Positions 19,975-33,185 of a stretch of DNA of 64,000 nt are shown in pieces. Position numbers and translations under genes: made by a program. The notes beneath the pieces were generated by a model. It was given only the letters and a program-made list of their open reading frames with translations. It did not search any database and had not been told where the DNA came from. The DNA is taken from assembly GCA_014529385.2 (NCBI GenBank), contig CM043953.1, positions 75,649,372 through 75,713,371 on the forward strand, read 5' to 3'. Each line of letters starts with the position of its first letter. Position 1 is the first letter of the stretch. Origin of the DNA: Adiantum capillus-veneris (Eukaryota > Streptophyta > Polypodiopsida > Polypodiales > Pteridaceae).

Positions 19975-22900
19975 ATGAAATGAAATGTTATATTAACGTC
20001 TTCAAAAGGCCAAATTGACCTATGAGACCAGAGCGTTACAATGTGGTGGATCTGATACAAAGTCAGAGTAACAAAATGAAATGACAAAATGAAATACTAT
20101 GAAATCCTAAGCTGGTAGGTGTCAACTAAGCAGCTAGCCAGGATAGCTAAATCACAAGTCACAAGAGATCGAGCATTGGTCACTGGCAGATCTCATCAAT
20201 CTCCTCCATGGTCAGCAGCCTGACCGGGCGTCGTGCATGTCGATGCTGTGTACTCCTCCGTAGTCATGGGCATTTGGATCTCCCCAACTCAGTCGCTCGG
20301 TCGATCAATGTGCCTCTGGTGTGAGGCGATAAGATCTGCTGTGGTAGTATCTCCTCTGGGTGTCCATTGTCTGCTCTAAAGAAGTCTGTGATGTGTCTCT
20401 GAGACTGTTTGGCCTCTCCTCTCATCAGGCTCTCTCTATGTCTACGCAGCTCGAGCAGAAACAAACCCAGGCATCTCTAATCCTTGTACCTCATGACTGT
20501 GGAGAGTGGTCCAAAGCCCTCTCTGAACAAGCAATGGAAGCGGCCTCGTATCTCAGGCTCTCTGTCACATAGGGGGCATGTCCTGGCCTCTGCTTGTACT
20601 CCACTGTATCTCCCAGTCTCGATCCGCAACTGGTGTGAAGATGCGCGTATCTGGCCAATAGCACACCGTATCCCATGAGACAAGTGGGTGCCCATGTATT
20701 TGGGCCTCGTCACAAAACCGTCCGCCGTAAGCTGGAGAAGATGCTCTCTGTAGAAAGCCATCTTCGTGCCCAGCGCTTGTGTTGGTTGTACCCATGTCCT
20801 CCTGGTGTCTAGCTGAGTCAGGTCCTGGCGAATGGGCCTGGTGATCTTGGACTGTGTAAGCATCAGGGAGGGTGCATCTAGTGAGTAGTGGAAGGGGGGC
20901 AATCTATCTATACTGAACCCATGCGTCTGGAACCATGATGTCATCTCCCCATACCAACATGCTGTATCTCCCTGCATGGCTAACTGTCGAGAGGACTCAA
21001 GTGCAAGGCGGGCGTATTTGTCTCTGGGAAGTTCCCACATGCGGTGTATAAAGGAGACAGATCTGGTGAGCGCCTCAACCACTAATGGGGGGGCAGCTAG
21101 CTCTGCTCGGATAATGGCACGTGGTACTGAAGCCTTGGCTCTAATGAGCCGCGAGATCATAGAGACCAAGGGCTTCTCCATGTCCCCCCACCCATCAATG
21201 CGACCTGTCCTCCCGTGATGATCCAATGAAGGCTCCCAGATCTCAGCTCCATAGAGCAATGTAGGAGCCACCAAAGTGTCAAAGAGCCAGAGCTTCGTTC
21301 GAGGCTCCTAAAATTGAACCTGTGAACACATCCTCTCCAATCTACCCAATGCCGAATGGGCTCTGGTCAATCTAGTCTCTGCTGCTCTCCTTAGTGAAAA
21401 TGCTGGTCCACTAAAAACCACTCTGTATACTCCACTGTCTCCTGACCGTATGTGAATGCGGGCGCTGACCTCCTGATCCACTGTGGGGTGGTATTAAATA
21501 CCATGACCTTGGTTTTACCAAGGTTGACAGACAGACCACTTTCATGGGCAAACCTATGTAAAGCATCCAAGTGACGTTGCATCCCCTTCGGAGAGTCTGA
21601 GATCAACACAATATCATCAACATATAACAACAGTGGAATCCATGTCCCTGCCAGCGGTGCACCTCTATCCCCATCTCTCTCAATGTAGTCAGAAACCTCA
21701 TCCACAAACATACCAAATAGAGTAGGAGAAAGCGGACAACCCTGCTTCACCCTAATAGTGGAGTGAACCGGTGTAGATAGACTCTTTGAGGTGCGTACAT
21801 GCCCTATTCCTGATCTGTACAATGCCATGATCCCCCAAATGAGCTCTGTGGGTACTCTCACCTCCTGTAATCTGTGCATCAATACTGTGTCAAATGCTTT
21901 GTGGAACTCCACAAAGATACAATAGATCCGTCTCCCACGGGATCTGCCCTGCTCGATGATGGCCCTGAGTGTCTAGATATGGTCAAGAGTAGATGTAAAG
22001 ATGATGCGTATTGACCCCAAGTCTCTGTAGAGGTAATGGCGGGGGGGGGGGAAGACAACTCATGAAAGAGCTGTCATGCCTCGCGAGTCCTGACTCAAGA
22101 ACAGCTGGTAGAAACCTTGCTCTAGTCAAGCCAAAAATGCCCTCTTCTTCCGCTGCACTAGGCGTCGGAAGTCAATCTGTGACTGTCTTTGAGTGATGTC
22201 CCCCAAAAGCACTTCCCTCTGAAGTCTAGCTCTAGTCTGGCGGCATTCCTCATCATACCAGCTTTCTAAGGCATGCTCCCAGAACGGCGTTATGCTTAGG
22301 CTAGGTGTGTGGGTATGCCTCTACTGCTGCATCATATAATGTCTGTATCAGTATAGTAGTAAGCTCCTCCAAAGTTCGCCTTGGCTCCTCAGTGCATAGG
22401 CGTCTGTAGATCCCGTCTATGTATACAGAATCCGGTCTCCCGTGTGAAGGTGTAGCGAGTAGGGGCTGCTACACGTGGACTGTGTGCTACACTGAACTGG
22501 AAAGAGATGGTCACGACACAATAGTATGATCCACTACCACCCCTACAGGTCTGTGCCCAGCTATGAGATCTTGGATACTAGAGATAAGTCTTGGTTGTGC
22601 CATGACATAATCCACTGTGCTGGCTCCGTGTCTGTGTGGAAATCATGTGAAACCTCCCGCATCGGGAGATCTTTGTAGGCCATTCAAGATGGCCAATCCA
22701 TGTGCAGTCCCCATGTCTATCAAGTGTTGTCCATACTCAATATGTTCCCCATCCTGTGATAGTCTAGATAGGCCCGTCTCTGCAACATCCAACTCTCTCA
22801 GCATCTCCTGTGAAGTATCATAAAATACTGTCTGATGATGGGCAATCCTAGCATTGAAGTCCCCTAGAATGATAATGTCACCATCTCTAGAGAATTCCCA

Positions 22901-23612
22901 TATGTCATCATCCAAAATAGAGAAGGGGGACTGTCCTCTGGGTGGTGCATATACTGACGTACTCGGGGGAAAGTAGCAAATAGCAATGTAAAGATATTTG
23001 CCAGTCTTTGCTCTCAATCTCACCCACATGTACCTAGCTTGCTCATCCCTGTGAGCTATATGTATCAATGGCTGCAACTCCTCCCTGGATAACACTGCCA
23101 CTCCTCCTGAGCCCCGCCCTCTGTGCTCTGATAGTGTCTCTTGTCTACAACCCTGCCCTCTGTGCTCTGATCGTGTTTCTTGTCTACAGGCTGTCTCCCA
23201 TCTGTATCCACTAATGTGAGGCATAGACTGCCCAGGGGCCTCATGTGTCTCAGAGTAGAAGATGATGTCTCTCCCACTAAAACTCTCCTCAAAAGCACCC
23301 ACATCAAGACGCATAGATCCCTTACAATTCCAGGTAGCAACTTTGAGTGTGGCCCCATAGGTCTCACACCATCATGTGGAGCGTGGTTCCAATATCACCA
23401 CTCTTCCATCTCAGTAAAAAGCAATCTTACCTTTTTCCCTTGCCGCTCTAATCTCTGGCATTACCTCTTGCATATGGGCGACCTGTGAGAGGGTAAGGTC
23501 ATCCCCAAGAAAGATGCCCGTCTTCTTAAGAGTTGGTCTCTTCTTCAAAAAGGCCTCCTTCGCTTCCATGGAGGGAAAACGAAGGATAAGTGCCCTTTCT
23601 TTCGAGGTTTCC
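19972..23612 (-). pseudogene. LINE L1: ORF1 end, endonuclease, reverse transcriptase, C-terminal zinc region
   Basis: Reading leftward from 23612, the end of an ORF1-like region (TSKERALILRFPSMEAKEAF, GIFLGDDLTLSQVAHMQEV) comes first. The APE-type endonuclease at 22643-23314 contains IILGDFNARIAHHQ. RT at 21391-21912 has IRVKQGCPLSPTLFGMFVDE and LLLYVDDIVLISD, an intact YVDD. The C-terminal part at 20264-21274 begins a Cys motif (CPLCDREPE) but lacks the following His and Cys found in L2. Frameshifts and stops are scattered. The 5' portion lies at 39031-39690, beyond the inserted element H. Confidence 0.85.
23608..23612. repeat. Target-site duplication of element H (left), tttcc
   Basis: The same five bases follow the right end of element H at 39026-39030. 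Confidence 0.85.
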
Positions 23613-25309
23613 TGAAACCGGCCCGTGGGGCGGTTGTCGTTGGCTTTCACCTGAAATTCCTTACTTTAGACACACACGCAGAGCACTTTGCAAAGAGAAC
23701 CTGCGACGGGGATTAACACTTGAATACACACACGGCTCGGAAGCTAGAATGCCCCGAGCAGACGCCGACAACCTGTAGGCCCCAAAATTGGCGCCCCTTT
23801 CGGTATTTCTTTATTCTTTAGGAGGGTAAATTACAAAGAAGAGTCATGAGAATCCTTCACCTGTATCTAGCTAGATACCATCTGATTTGGCCAAATTTTG
23901 GCAGCATAACAACCCCAACACTTGCGCGAAACCAATTCCCCTGCTAGAAATCACTTCTATTGCGAATACCCTCTAATTCCTGCCCAAAAACAGTAAATTC
24001 AGCACTCTGTATTTACTGGTTTTTGCCCTGTTTTCAGCCCCAAACAGTCCCCTAACTGTCCTTTGCCAGTGGGGCACGATTCCCGAGGGTTCTGACGTCC
24101 GTATGGCTGAAAAACAATCAATTTTTTGGGCATACACAGCGCTGAATTTGCACCTGTATGGTGAGGTTATGACCCTCACCGGTGCCTGCTTTAGAGTAGC
24201 AGCTAGCTACCCGTGTTCCTTCTCAAGGAGGCTCTTGCCTCAGCACAAAAGCATGAATCCACACAGCTGTACATCAATCAAATGAAGAGCCCTCTTGTGG
24301 GGCATCACATAACTGCACGTAGAGGAGAGAGAGAGCAGTGTGTAGCGTGCAGGGCATCACTCCTAGCACATGAGAGGGAAAGAAAGCACTCCATAGCTCT
24401 TAACCTGTGACCAGTTTCTCAATGAAGTATCCCCCCAAGCATAAATCGAGTGCCCCCTCTTTTGCCCTTGACCTGTAATGCATCTGTGAACAAATAGATG
24501 CAAAAGGGGAAGATTTCCATGGCTGCCAAAACCTGCGTATCGCTGAAAACGCAGCAAAACAGCCCTGTAAACACGCATATGATGCCTTCCAATGCTGAAA
24601 ATGAGCTCCTTGGTCCTAGATAAAGTCATGGGAAGCTCAAAAATGGAGAGAAATGGATGTAAATCACAGTTATCAGCCTCCAGAACTGCTCCAAAGAGTC
24701 AATTACGAGTTCTGTTTTCCCAAACTTGGTAAATTGACCAAGAAGTGCCAGTTGGCACTCATACATGCAATTTCCCCACATTGGGCTTCCTGCTTAAAAA
24801 TCTCTCAACTGGTGCATCAGTTGACTTTGTAGCAGAGTAATAAAATGTTCCCCTTGTCATTCTGAAGGTAATGACGCGAACACATTTCATGGCCCAAAAT
24901 AGCAGTTCCCTAATTTTTACGAGATGCTTTCGCTGGGCTCCCATTGGTCATCTGACCATCTATCCTCATTGGGACCGCATCCAAAAGTGCAATGTGGCCC
25001 AACTGTCGGATACTTTCTGTTGGTGATCCCACCTTGACTTTATGCCTTTATTGAGTTCACTTCCTAGTATCCACCAACTTGCTAAGTGCGACGGGGGGAC
25101 CTACATGATCTTGAACTGAGCCTAGACATCCTTTTACTTTACAAGTTCCAATGCGGACCAACTTTCCGTCTGCAGGTGAAACTACCATTCACATTGGCCA
25201 TACAATGTCCGACCATTTGCAACTTCAAAAAGAGGGTCTCAAAAATTAAACAAAATTTATTGGAAAGAAACCAACAACGAAGGTTAGCAGTTGCCACGTC
25301 CTCGTGACA
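23613..25309 (-). mobile_element. Element H: 3' LTR (1697 bp)
   Basis: It starts TGAAACCGGCC and ends CCTCGTGACA on the + strand; on the coding strand it runs TGTCACGAGG to GGTTTCA. It belongs to the same family as the G LTRs but is diverged and about 200 bp longer. A purine-rich tract in the complement (ggaaat…agaggggggta) lies next to it at 25310-25325. Confidence 0.9.
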
Positions 25310-26179
25310 TACCCCCCTCTGGAAATCGCAAATGTCCTCGATTTCATACCATAAATACATGCCACTGATGATCTTGTGTTGTTAGCACTCTTTTATCTTC
25401 GCATGTATCGGCAAGAAAGGGTTATAACACATAGATACAAATGACTTAATGAGACCTTCATACTTTTGTCATTTCCATCTATTACACTGAATTCATATGT
25501 ACATTTGATGTGCTAGCCCTATCATTACCCCTCCTTTACACATGTTGGGTTGGGGCATAAGTAGGCTATAACCCAAAGGCCTCAAGCTAAAGCTGCAATA
25601 CATTTGGTGACTCTCACAGTTTCTGCTCTTCCATCCACTTTCCATCCATAGGTGGATAGTTCTTGAACTTCACCACGTAGCATCTTGCAACGTGTCCCTT
25701 AACTTTTTACCTGTGCAAAAGGCTCTTGCCTCCGCAAACAAGCATAATTCCACAACATTGTGACATACCACCCATGACCAAGTAAGCTCAAATTTCAAGA
25801 TGATTTAACTATGCGTCAAAGAATCCAAGCAATCGCCTCAGAGAATCAGCAAGCAGCGTGTCACCTGGCAAACCCACATTACTCCCGCATGAGATCTAGT
25901 GGCCAATCTACTACCGTGAGACCTCTCCCTATCTCATCTTGGTTCATACTTGCAAACTCTAAAAACGCAGCAAAAAATCAGCCCTAATTTGATCACTTTT
26001 TGGTAGGGGGAACATGTGGAAATTCCCGTTTGTCTAGTGAAGAGGAACCCTCTTCCATAATGCCCTTACATTTGTTGGCCACAGTATAATCCAGCGTTCC
26101 TGTACTCTGTGCCTTTACCCAAAGCAACCGAGGCTCACTCTTTGAGGAAAAAATGATTCAAATCCCGGCAATGGAACCA
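25310..26179 (-). mobile_element. Element H: deleted internal region
   Basis: Only about 870 bp remain between the LTRs. 25550-25700 matches the chromodomain end of element G's pol. 26040-26179 matches G's leader and Gag start, including the primer-binding-site complement cccggcaatggaacca. Nearly all of gag and pol is missing, so H can only have moved with help from a relative such as G. Confidence 0.8.
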
Positions 26180-26282
26180 TGAAACCGGCCCGTGGGGCGG
26201 TAGTCGTTGGCTTTCACCCGAAATTCTTTACTTGAGACACACACACAGAGCACTTTGCAAAGAGAGCCTGCGACGGGGATTA
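26180..26282 (-). mobile_element. Element H: 5' LTR, first piece
   Basis: 103 bp from TGAAACCGG to gacggggatta, where element G is inserted. The LTR continues at 34671 and, after element K, at 37719. Confidence 0.85.
26279..26282. repeat. Target-site duplication of element G (left), atta
   Basis: The same four bases follow the right LTR of G at 34667-34670. The uninterrupted LTR of H reads ggggattaac at this point. Confidence 0.8.
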
Positions 26283-27763
26283 TGAAACCGGCCCGTAGGG
26301 CGGTAGGCGTTGGCTTTCACCCGAAATTCTTTACTTTAAACACACACACAGAGCACTTTGCAAAGAGAACCTGCGACGGGAGTTAACACTTGAATACACA
26401 CACGGCTCGGAAGCTAGAATGCTCCGAGCAGACGCCGACAACCTGTAGGCCCCAAAATTGGCGCCCCTTTCGGTATTTCTTTATTCTTTAGGAGGGTAAA
26501 TTACAAGGTAAGGTCCTGGGAATCCTTCACGTGTATCCACCTAGATACCATTTGATTTGGCCAAATTTCGGCAGCATAATAGCCCCAAAACTTGCGCGAA
26601 ACCAATTCCCCTGCTGGAACTCGCTTGCACTGTCGTATACCCTCTGATTCCTGTCCAAAAACAGTAAATTCAGCACGCTGTATTTACTGGTTTTTGCCCT
26701 GTTTTCAGCCCCAAACAGTCCCCTAACTGTCCTTTGCCAGTGGGGCACGATTCCCAATGATCCTGGCGTCCGTATGGCTGAAAAACAGTCAAATTACAGC
26801 GCATACACAGCGCTGATTTTGCACCTGTACGGTGAGGTTATGACCCTCACCAGTGCCTGCTTTGGAGCAGCAGTTAGCTACCCCTGTTCCTGCTCAAGGA
26901 GGCTCTTGCCTCAGCACAAAAGCATGAACCCACACAACTGTACATCAATCAAATGAGTAGCCCTCTTGTGGGGCATCACATAACTGCACGTAGGGGAGAA
27001 AGAGAGCAGTATGTAGCGTGCGGGGCATCACTCCCGTCACCATACTGTACATAGAGGGCAAGGTAAGCATTCCATAGCTTCTGTACCTGTTGCAATCCGC
27101 CTGTGGCTGAAAATGGCGCCCCCTTTGATGATGTGCAGCTCGTTTTTGCCTCCCAGAGTGGCAGAATCGCTCACAAGCTGACACGTCGCCCAGTTTCCGA
27201 GTTTGGGCTTTCCCTGCTAAAAATATCTCAACTGGTGCGTCAGTTGACTTCGCGGCAGAGTTGTAAAGTGTTCCCCTAGTCATACCGAAGGTAATGACGC
27301 GAACACATTTCGTGGCCCAAAATAGCAGTTCCCTAAATTTTAGGAGATGCTTCCGTTGGGCTCCCACTGGTCTTCTGACCATCTATCCTCATTGGGACCG
27401 CATCCAAAAATGCAATGTGGCCCAACTGTCGGATACTTTTTGTTGGTAGTCCCACCTTGACTTTACGCCTTAATTGAGTTCACTTCCTAGTATCCACCAA
27501 CTTGCTAAGTGCGACGGGGGGACCTATATGATCTTGCTCTGAGCCTAGACATCCTCTTACCATACGAATTCCAGTGCCGACCACTTCCCGTCTGCGGGTG
27601 AATCTACCGTTCACATTGGCCATACAATGTCCGACCGTTTGCTACTTCAAAAAGAGGGTCTCAAAATAAATAAAATAAACCCCATTGGAAAGAAACCAAC
27701 AACCAAGGTTAGCAGTTGCCACATCTCTGTGACATGGTTAATAACTGCCACGTCCTCGTGACA
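26283..27763 (-). mobile_element. Element G: 3' LTR (1481 bp)
   Basis: The boundaries TGAAACC…CGTGACA match exactly those of the other LTR at 33186-34666, and the length is identical. By eye I find only about five substitutions between the two copies. The adjacent polypurine tract is the complement of 27764-27776. Confidence 0.95.
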
Positions 27764-27933
27764 TACCCCCCTCTTGAAATCGCAAACGTCCTCGATTGCA
27801 TACCATAAATACACGCCACTGATGATCTTGTGCTATCAACACTCTTTTATCATCGCATGTATCCGCAAGAAAGGTCGTAACATACATAGATACAAATGAC
27901 TTAATGAGGCCTTCATACTTTTGCCATTTCCAT

Positions 27934-29211
27934 CTATGGCACTGAATTCATATGTACATTCGATGTACTAGCTCTATCATTACCCCTCCTTTGCACACGT
28001 TGGGTTGGGGCATAAGTAGGCTGTAACCCAAAGGCTTCAAGGTAAAGCTGCAATACATTTGGTGACTCTGACAGTTCATGCTCTTCCATCCACTTTGCAT
28101 CCATAGGCGGATAGTTCTTGAACTTCACCAAATAGCGTCTTGCAACTTGTCCTTTAACTTTTCTGTCCTTATGTGCCAAAACTTGCTCAGGTACCAGGAT
28201 CTCATCAAGTTCCTCAACTTCTGGCTGATCCTCAACTGGCATATCTTCTGGCACATCACCCACGAAGGGTCTTAGAAGACTCACGTGAAACGCATTATGA
28301 ATCTTCCACGCATCAAGCAATTTCAGCCTGTAAGCCACATCGCTGATCTTGTCAAGCACTTGAAAAGGCCCATAGTAACGCATGCTGAGCTTAGGAAACA
28401 GCCGTTCCTTACCCTTCATCTTCTTTAACCTTGCCTTTTCGAACCTTAAAAGAACCCAATCACCAGGTGATAGTAGCAATTCACGACGGTGACGATCAGT
28501 AGCCTTTTTTTGTTTTGCCTGAGTCTTCTCCAAGGCAACTTTAATCTTCTTATACATCTCATCCATGTTCTCAACATATCGATCTGCCTCAAAGATCTTG
28601 TCCTTTGTATGCAAAATGGGAGGAACCTTTTTGCCGCCTTCAACAATTTCAAAAGGTGCTTTGCCAGTAGACGAATGCACCGTATTATTGTACGCATACT
28701 CAAGCATAGGAAAATACTGTTCCCATTTGCCCTTATTATCTGACACATAGCATTTCAGCAGATCTAAGACAGTAGAATTGGCCTCTTCTGACTGTCCATC
28801 AGTTTGTGGATGAAACGAAGACGAGAACTTGAGCGTAGTACCGATGTTCTCAAACAATCCTCTCCAGAACAAACTGGTCATGCGAGGATCACGATCACTG
28901 ATAATCAATTGTGGCATACCATGGTACTTAAACACATTGTACATGAACAAGCGTGCCATCTGATCAGATTTTATCTTCTTCCTGACAGGGATAAAATGGG
29001 CCTGCTTGCTGAACCTGCAGATAATGGTCCATATACCATCATTCCCTGTTGGCGTCCTTGGAAGATCAAAGATAAAGTCCATAGCAATGCTTTCCCATGG
29101 CTTATCCGGAATCGGCAGTGGTTGTAACAACCCTGGTGCCTTTTGCCTGTCAAACTTGACCTTTTGGCAAACTATGCATGCTCGCACAAAGGCATCCACA
29201 TCTCTCCTCAA
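27934..29211 (-). CDS. pol: Element G: integrase with C-terminal chromodomain
   Basis: The frame of 425 residues contains the last Cys pair of the HHCC zinc domain (CIVCQK near residue 13). The catalytic DDE core follows (MDFIFDLPRT, LIISDRDPRMTS, HPQTDGQSEEAN), then a GPY/F-like module (YYGPFQVL) and a chromodomain (EILVPEQVLAHKD, YLVKFKNYPPMDAKWMEEHE). This combination defines chromoviruses, whose chromodomain is thought to steer integration to particular chromatin. The first part of the zinc domain lies across a stop codon near 29275, so the polyprotein is broken here. Confidence 0.9.
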   Translation of the reverse strand: MRRDVDAFVRACIVCQKVKFDRQKAPGLLQPLPIPDKPWESIAMDFIFDLPRTPTGNDGIWTIICRFSKQAHFIPVRKKIKSDQMARLFMYNVFKYHGMPQLIISDRDPRMTSLFWRGLFENIGTTLKFSSSFHPQTDGQSEEANSTVLDLLKCYVSDNKGKWEQYFPMLEYAYNNTVHSSTGKAPFEIVEGGKKVPPILHTKDKIFEADRYVENMDEMYKKIKVALEKTQAKQKKATDRHRRELLLSPGDWVLLRFEKARLKKMKGKERLFPKLSMRYYGPFQVLDKISDVAYRLKLLDAWKIHNAFHVSLLRPFVGDVPEDMPVEDQPEVEELDEILVPEQVLAHKDRKVKGQVARRYLVKFKNYPPMDAKWMEEHELSESPNVLQLYLEAFGLQPTYAPTQRVQRRGNDRASTSNVHMNSVP

Positions 29212-29274
29212 GGTAGGCCAATAGAAGAATGTCTCTACCGCCTTAACTGTCGCATCAATGCCACGATGCCCTGC

Positions 29275-30165
29275 TTACGGTGGGACATGACTCTCTTCCA
29301 TGACCTTATGTCGCAGTGGCCTAGTGACACAAAGTCTGCCATGCATCATCATAAAACCGTCTCTGAGGAGGTAGTGCTCGTGATGTTGCCCCTCTTGTAA
29401 CTGTTCAAAGATCCTTGCAAAATCTTCATCAGCAGTATACTGTTCCTTCATGTCATCTAACTCATGATGATAAGGAATTGACACAGCTGAAATTTGTGGC
29501 TTTCTTGATAACGCATCAGCCACAACATTCTTCTTGCCTTCCACATGCATAATCTGGAAGTGGAACATGGAAAGAATGTTTGCCCATCGCATATGCTTTT
29601 CGGATAACTTTGACTGTGTCAAGAAGTATCGCAAGGTCTGATGATCTGTTTGGACAACAAAATCAGCACCTAAGAGGTAGTGCTTCCAGCTAGAAAGCGC
29701 ATGAATCACGGCCAAGAGTTCTTTCTCATAGACTTGCATAGTCCTCTCTGGCCCTTGCAAAATTCGGCTTTCATATGCTACTACCCGTCCATCTTGCATT
29801 AGCACTGCTCCGATGCTACTGCCACACGCGTCACATTGGACCACAAATGACTTCCTGAGATCTGGCAAAACAATAACTGGATCTGAAGTCAACTTTTCCT
29901 TTAAGAGACTAAAAGCTGAAATCTCTTTTTGGGTCCATCTGAAAGTGACCTCTTTCTTTTGCAATGCGTGAAGAGGCGATGCTATCTCTGCAAAATTTCT
30001 GATAAACCTTCTATAGTAGGAACACAATCCCAAGAAGCTTCTGACATCGTGCACAGTCTTCAAGTCTGGCCATGTCTTGATAGCTTCGACCTTTGCGGGA
30101 TCCATTCTAACACCATCCTTTGAGACTATGTAGTAACCTGTGACTGCGCAGCTCTTCGAACACAA
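29275..30165 (-). CDS. pol: Element G: RT C-terminal part and RNase H
   Basis: The frame begins just after a frameshift in RT and contains the RT thumb ([32 protein letters not shown]). RNase H follows, with [20 protein letters not shown], a [11 protein letters not shown]lu and [11 protein letters not shown]sp, ending in a NVVADALSR block. It ends ESHVPP* at the start of the integrase zinc domain, where a single TAA codon separates it from the next frame. RNase H removes the RNA strand during reverse transcription. Confidence 0.9.
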   Translation of the reverse strand: MCSKSCAVTGYYIVSKDGVRMDPAKVEAIKTWPDLKTVHDVRSFLGLCSYYRRFIRNFAEIASPLHALQKKEVTFRWTQKEISAFSLLKEKLTSDPVIVLPDLRKSFVVQCDACGSSIGAVLMQDGRVVAYESRILQGPERTMQVYEKELLAVIHALSSWKHYLLGADFVVQTDHQTLRYFLTQSKLSEKHMRWANILSMFHFQIMHVEGKKNVVADALSRKPQISAVSIPYHHELDDMKEQYTADEDFARIFEQLQEGQHHEHYLLRDGFMMMHGRLCVTRPLRHKVMEESHVPP

Positions 30166-31840
30166 TGGTCAAGTGACGCCTATGCTCCTCTTCATTCTTC
30201 GAATACACAATCATGTCATCGAAGAATGTTCCAACAAACTGTTGATGCGAGCGGAAAATCCGGTCCATCATTCTGTTGAACGTGGCAGGAGCATTCGTTA
30301 GCCCAAACGGCATCACTAGAAACTCATAAAGACCAAATGTCGTTCTAAACGCAGTCTTGTGCACATCCTCTGGGCTTATACGAATCTGATGGTACCCACT
30401 CTTCAGGTCTATCCTGCTGAAAATTGCAGCACCCTCTAAACGATCGAGAATATCATCAATGCGAGGAATAGGAAACCTATTCTTGATGGTATTCTTATTC
30501 AACGCACGGTAATCAATACACATGCGCCATGAGCCATCCTTCTTCTGCACTAGGAGCACTGGGGAGCAAAAGGGTGAAGAACTAGGCTGAATCAGCCCCT
30601 TCTCTAATAACTCCTCAACCTGGCCCATAATCTCTTTCTGTTGCGCCGCACTAACGCTGTAGGGAGGTCTATTTGGTGGGCTACACCCTGGCACCAAATC
30701 TATCCGATGGTCCTCAGGTCTCTCTGGCGGCAATTGCGACGGTAATGAATCAGAAAAACAGTCACTAAACTTTTGCAAAAATGCTGACCTTTCTTTATCT
30801 AACACAGATAAATTTGACTGATCCTTATCTGAGACATCACGTGCAAAAATCAAGTACACAGAAAGATGATTCTTTATTACAGAAGTGATAGCAGAAGCAG
30901 ATACAATAGGGACTGACTCTCCTTTAAGCTTTACATCCAAGATGTGAGTTTTGTCCCTATGCTGTACAGTGATCTTTTTGTTGTAGGCATCCAAGACTCC
31001 ATGCACTCGGAACATCCACGGGATCCCCAACAAGGCGTCACAACCTTCCAGCGGCATGATGTAAAACTCTTCAGTGTCCACATACGACTGAATATGCAGA
31101 CGCAGTTTTCCAATGATGGGAGTAACACACTCTGAGTGGCCAGGACATGCCAACCCTGCCTCTGCTGTGTACCCCATCTCTTCAGCTTTGATGCCGAGCT
31201 TCATAGCTAACTCTGGTGAGATAAAGTTGGCTTTGGCACCTGGATCAAAGAAGATGAGTGCCGTCTGATCCCTAACTTTACCCCATGCCCTGCATAACTC
31301 ACTGGCATCTGTGCTGGGCCTGTCACCCACCATGTCTGGCACTAAACCTGCCGTGGGTTTTGGCTTCTTGCCTTTCTGGTCTTCTTTATCCTTTGAGTCA
31401 GCTGGCCTTTTCCTTTGTGGACAATTTATAGAAATATGACCAGGCTGCTCGCATATAAAGCATTTGTTCTCAGCCATTAGGACCTTCTTTTCCTCGAGCG
31501 ACTTGCGCACAAAAGGCTTCCTTTTCTGTTTCTTTGCCTGCGCTCCAGAAGTCCCAGCTGAATCCTTATCTTTGGTGGCCTGTTCAGACCCCTGTGACGC
31601 ATCAGGAGCCGTTTTCACAAAGGGCTTCTTCGCTGAATTTTTCTTTTGCTGCCCTCCTTTATCACTGCTCGGAAATCCACTGTCCTCTCCTTTTAACAGG
31701 GCAAGACCAGTGTTCGCAACTTCCATAAGCTGAGTAAGGGTAGCCACTCTATTCTTTGTACAGTAATCGCGAAGCCCTTTAGGCAGCCCACAACAATACT
31801 TCTCTATCTGCTCTGTCAATGGCACAAATCTGTAGGTCAC
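30107..31840 (-). CDS. pol: Element G: Gag C-terminus, protease and reverse transcriptase
   Basis: The 577-residue frame contains the end of Gag with a CCHC zinc knuckle (residues 127-140, [14 protein letters not shown]). A retropepsin with [13 protein letters not shown] (DPGA in the active-site position) and ALLGIPWMF follows. RT has [47 protein letters not shown] and the catalytic FFDDM. After VFEELRSH a short deletion and frameshift removes about 15-20 codons, which also makes this frame end early. It overlaps the Gag frame by four bases in another frame. Confidence 0.9.
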   Translation of the reverse strand: MTYRFVPLTEQIEKYCCGLPKGLRDYCTKNRVATLTQLMEVANTGLALLKGEDSGFPSSDKGGQQKKNSAKKPFVKTAPDASQGSEQATKDKDSAGTSGAQAKKQKRKPFVRKSLEEKKVLMAENKCFICEQPGHISINCPQRKRPADSKDKEDQKGKKPKPTAGLVPDMVGDRPSTDASELCRAWGKVRDQTALIFFDPGAKANFISPELAMKLGIKAEEMGYTAEAGLACPGHSECVTPIIGKLRLHIQSYVDTEEFYIMPLEGCDALLGIPWMFRVHGVLDAYNKKITVQHRDKTHILDVKLKGESVPIVSASAITSVIKNHLSVYLIFARDVSDKDQSNLSVLDKERSAFLQKFSDCFSDSLPSQLPPERPEDHRIDLVPGCSPPNRPPYSVSAAQQKEIMGQVEELLEKGLIQPSSSPFCSPVLLVQKKDGSWRMCIDYRALNKNTIKNRFPIPRIDDILDRLEGAAIFSRIDLKSGYHQIRISPEDVHKTAFRTTFGLYEFLVMPFGLTNAPATFNRMMDRIFRSHQQFVGTFFDDMIVYSKNEEEHRRHLTIVFEELRSHRLLHSLKGWC

Positions 31841-33111
31841 TGAGAGTAATGCTTACAAAACCTCCTATTGTACTCCAGCAAGCTCTTGCACGAAGTTGCC
31901 GTAAGCTGGTGCCAATCTGTCAAGACATCGGCTTCAAATTCATTTGATAGCCAAGCAGATGCAAACATTTGCTTGAAGTAAACCCAAGTGGCGGGTGCCT
32001 GTCCTTGCATTAACAATGTCGTCCACCATGTAAGCGCATTGTCCTTTAAGAAAGTGGCAGCTTTTCTGACCTTCGAGGCCTCTGTAAAATTCCCTCCCGC
32101 ATAAGCTGTATCAAACTGTTGGAGGAAAGTGAGTGCCTTTGTCTTGTCCTCGAAACCACTGAAGGTACTGAACTTTACTGCTGCACCACCCTCTTTGTAA
32201 GCCTTCGGCTTCTCTAGTGCCCCCAAATTGTCATACGGAATGGTCTGCAACATGGGCACTGTACTAGGCATGATCGGCACGTGTTGGCCATTCACATTTT
32301 GCGTCAGAGGTGCGATATCTGGCTGCTGTCCAGAAAAACCAGCCATGCCAAAATGACCCTGTGGCACCCCAAACTGGCCCTGGTTGCCGTGGAAACCTTG
32401 CTGCATGCCGATAGTACCATACATGGGGTTTGGCATGATGCCTTGCATACCCCCGAACACTGTTCCTGGCATGTACGGCTGACTTCCAGACGCATAACCA
32501 GCCATACTTTGGAACACTGATCCACCCCCGAAATACCCAGGATGTACCGTGGGTGGTGGAAAAACTGAGTGCATAGCCTGGTATCCAGCTCCCTGTCCAT
32601 TCAAGACAGCATGCTGGCTCTGAAAGGTGGCGGGCTGAACTGGCATAACCTGTGGAATAGGCGTTCTAGCCACCTGTTCAAGCACGAGAGGAATCTGCTT
32701 TGGAGCCCCCGACTCCGCAACATGCGAGTGTTCCCTTTCCTCGTGCGCCTCATGAAGTACCTGGGCTTGAGCTTCAACAAGCTCCGTACGCGGCGTAGGT
32801 TGCCTATTTTGCTGTTGCACTGGTGGCGCTTGCAAGAATTCCATAAACCTCGGATTCTGCACCAGATGCGAAAAGACATTCACCGCGGCAACTAACTGAG
32901 TCTTAAACGCATCATCCTCAAGTTGCCCTGTCATAAAGCCCTGTACTACTGGAGGGACATTCACGTTGACAGGAGGTACAGACTGACGTGGCCGTGAGCT
33001 CTCGCCAATCTCAAAAACCATAGGAATCTCCTGCCTGTCCTTTGGAGAGGAACCCTCTTCCATAATTCCCTTCCCCTTGTCGGCCATAGTGTAATTCCCG
33101 TGTTCTTGCAC
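31837..33111 (-). CDS. gag: Element G: Gag N-terminal and capsid part
   Basis: 424 residues from the first Met; the real start is probably Met9 ([14 protein letters not shown], near 33087). A Pro/Gly/Met-rich middle (about residues 170-280) precedes a capsid-like core with [29 protein letters not shown] and LLEYNRRF. The next frame continues the Gag after a small frameshift. It would assemble the particle and package RNA. Confidence 0.85.
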   Translation of the reverse strand: MQEHGNYTMADKGKGIMEEGSSPKDRQEIPMVFEIGESSRPRQSVPPVNVNVPPVVQGFMTGQLEDDAFKTQLVAAVNVFSHLVQNPRFMEFLQAPPVQQQNRQPTPRTELVEAQAQVLHEAHEEREHSHVAESGAPKQIPLVLEQVARTPIPQVMPVQPATFQSQHAVLNGQGAGYQAMHSVFPPPTVHPGYFGGGSVFQSMAGYASGSQPYMPGTVFGGMQGIMPNPMYGTIGMQQGFHGNQGQFGVPQGHFGMAGFSGQQPDIAPLTQNVNGQHVPIMPSTVPMLQTIPYDNLGALEKPKAYKEGGAAVKFSTFSGFEDKTKALTFLQQFDTAYAGGNFTEASKVRKAATFLKDNALTWWTTLLMQGQAPATWVYFKQMFASAWLSNEFEADVLTDWHQLTATSCKSLLEYNRRFCKHYSQ

Positions 33112-33167
33112 TGTGTGTCTTTACCCTGAACAATCCAGGCTCACTCTTTGAGGAAAAAGTGATTGAT

Positions 33168-33185
33168 ATCCCGGCAATGGAACCA
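33168..33185 (-). other. Element G primer-binding site
   Basis: The - strand reads TGGTTCCATTGCCGGGAT directly after the LTR. It begins with the TGG expected for pairing with a tRNA CCA end but is not the initiator-Met type used by elements A, K and M. I have not identified the tRNA. Confidence 0.7.
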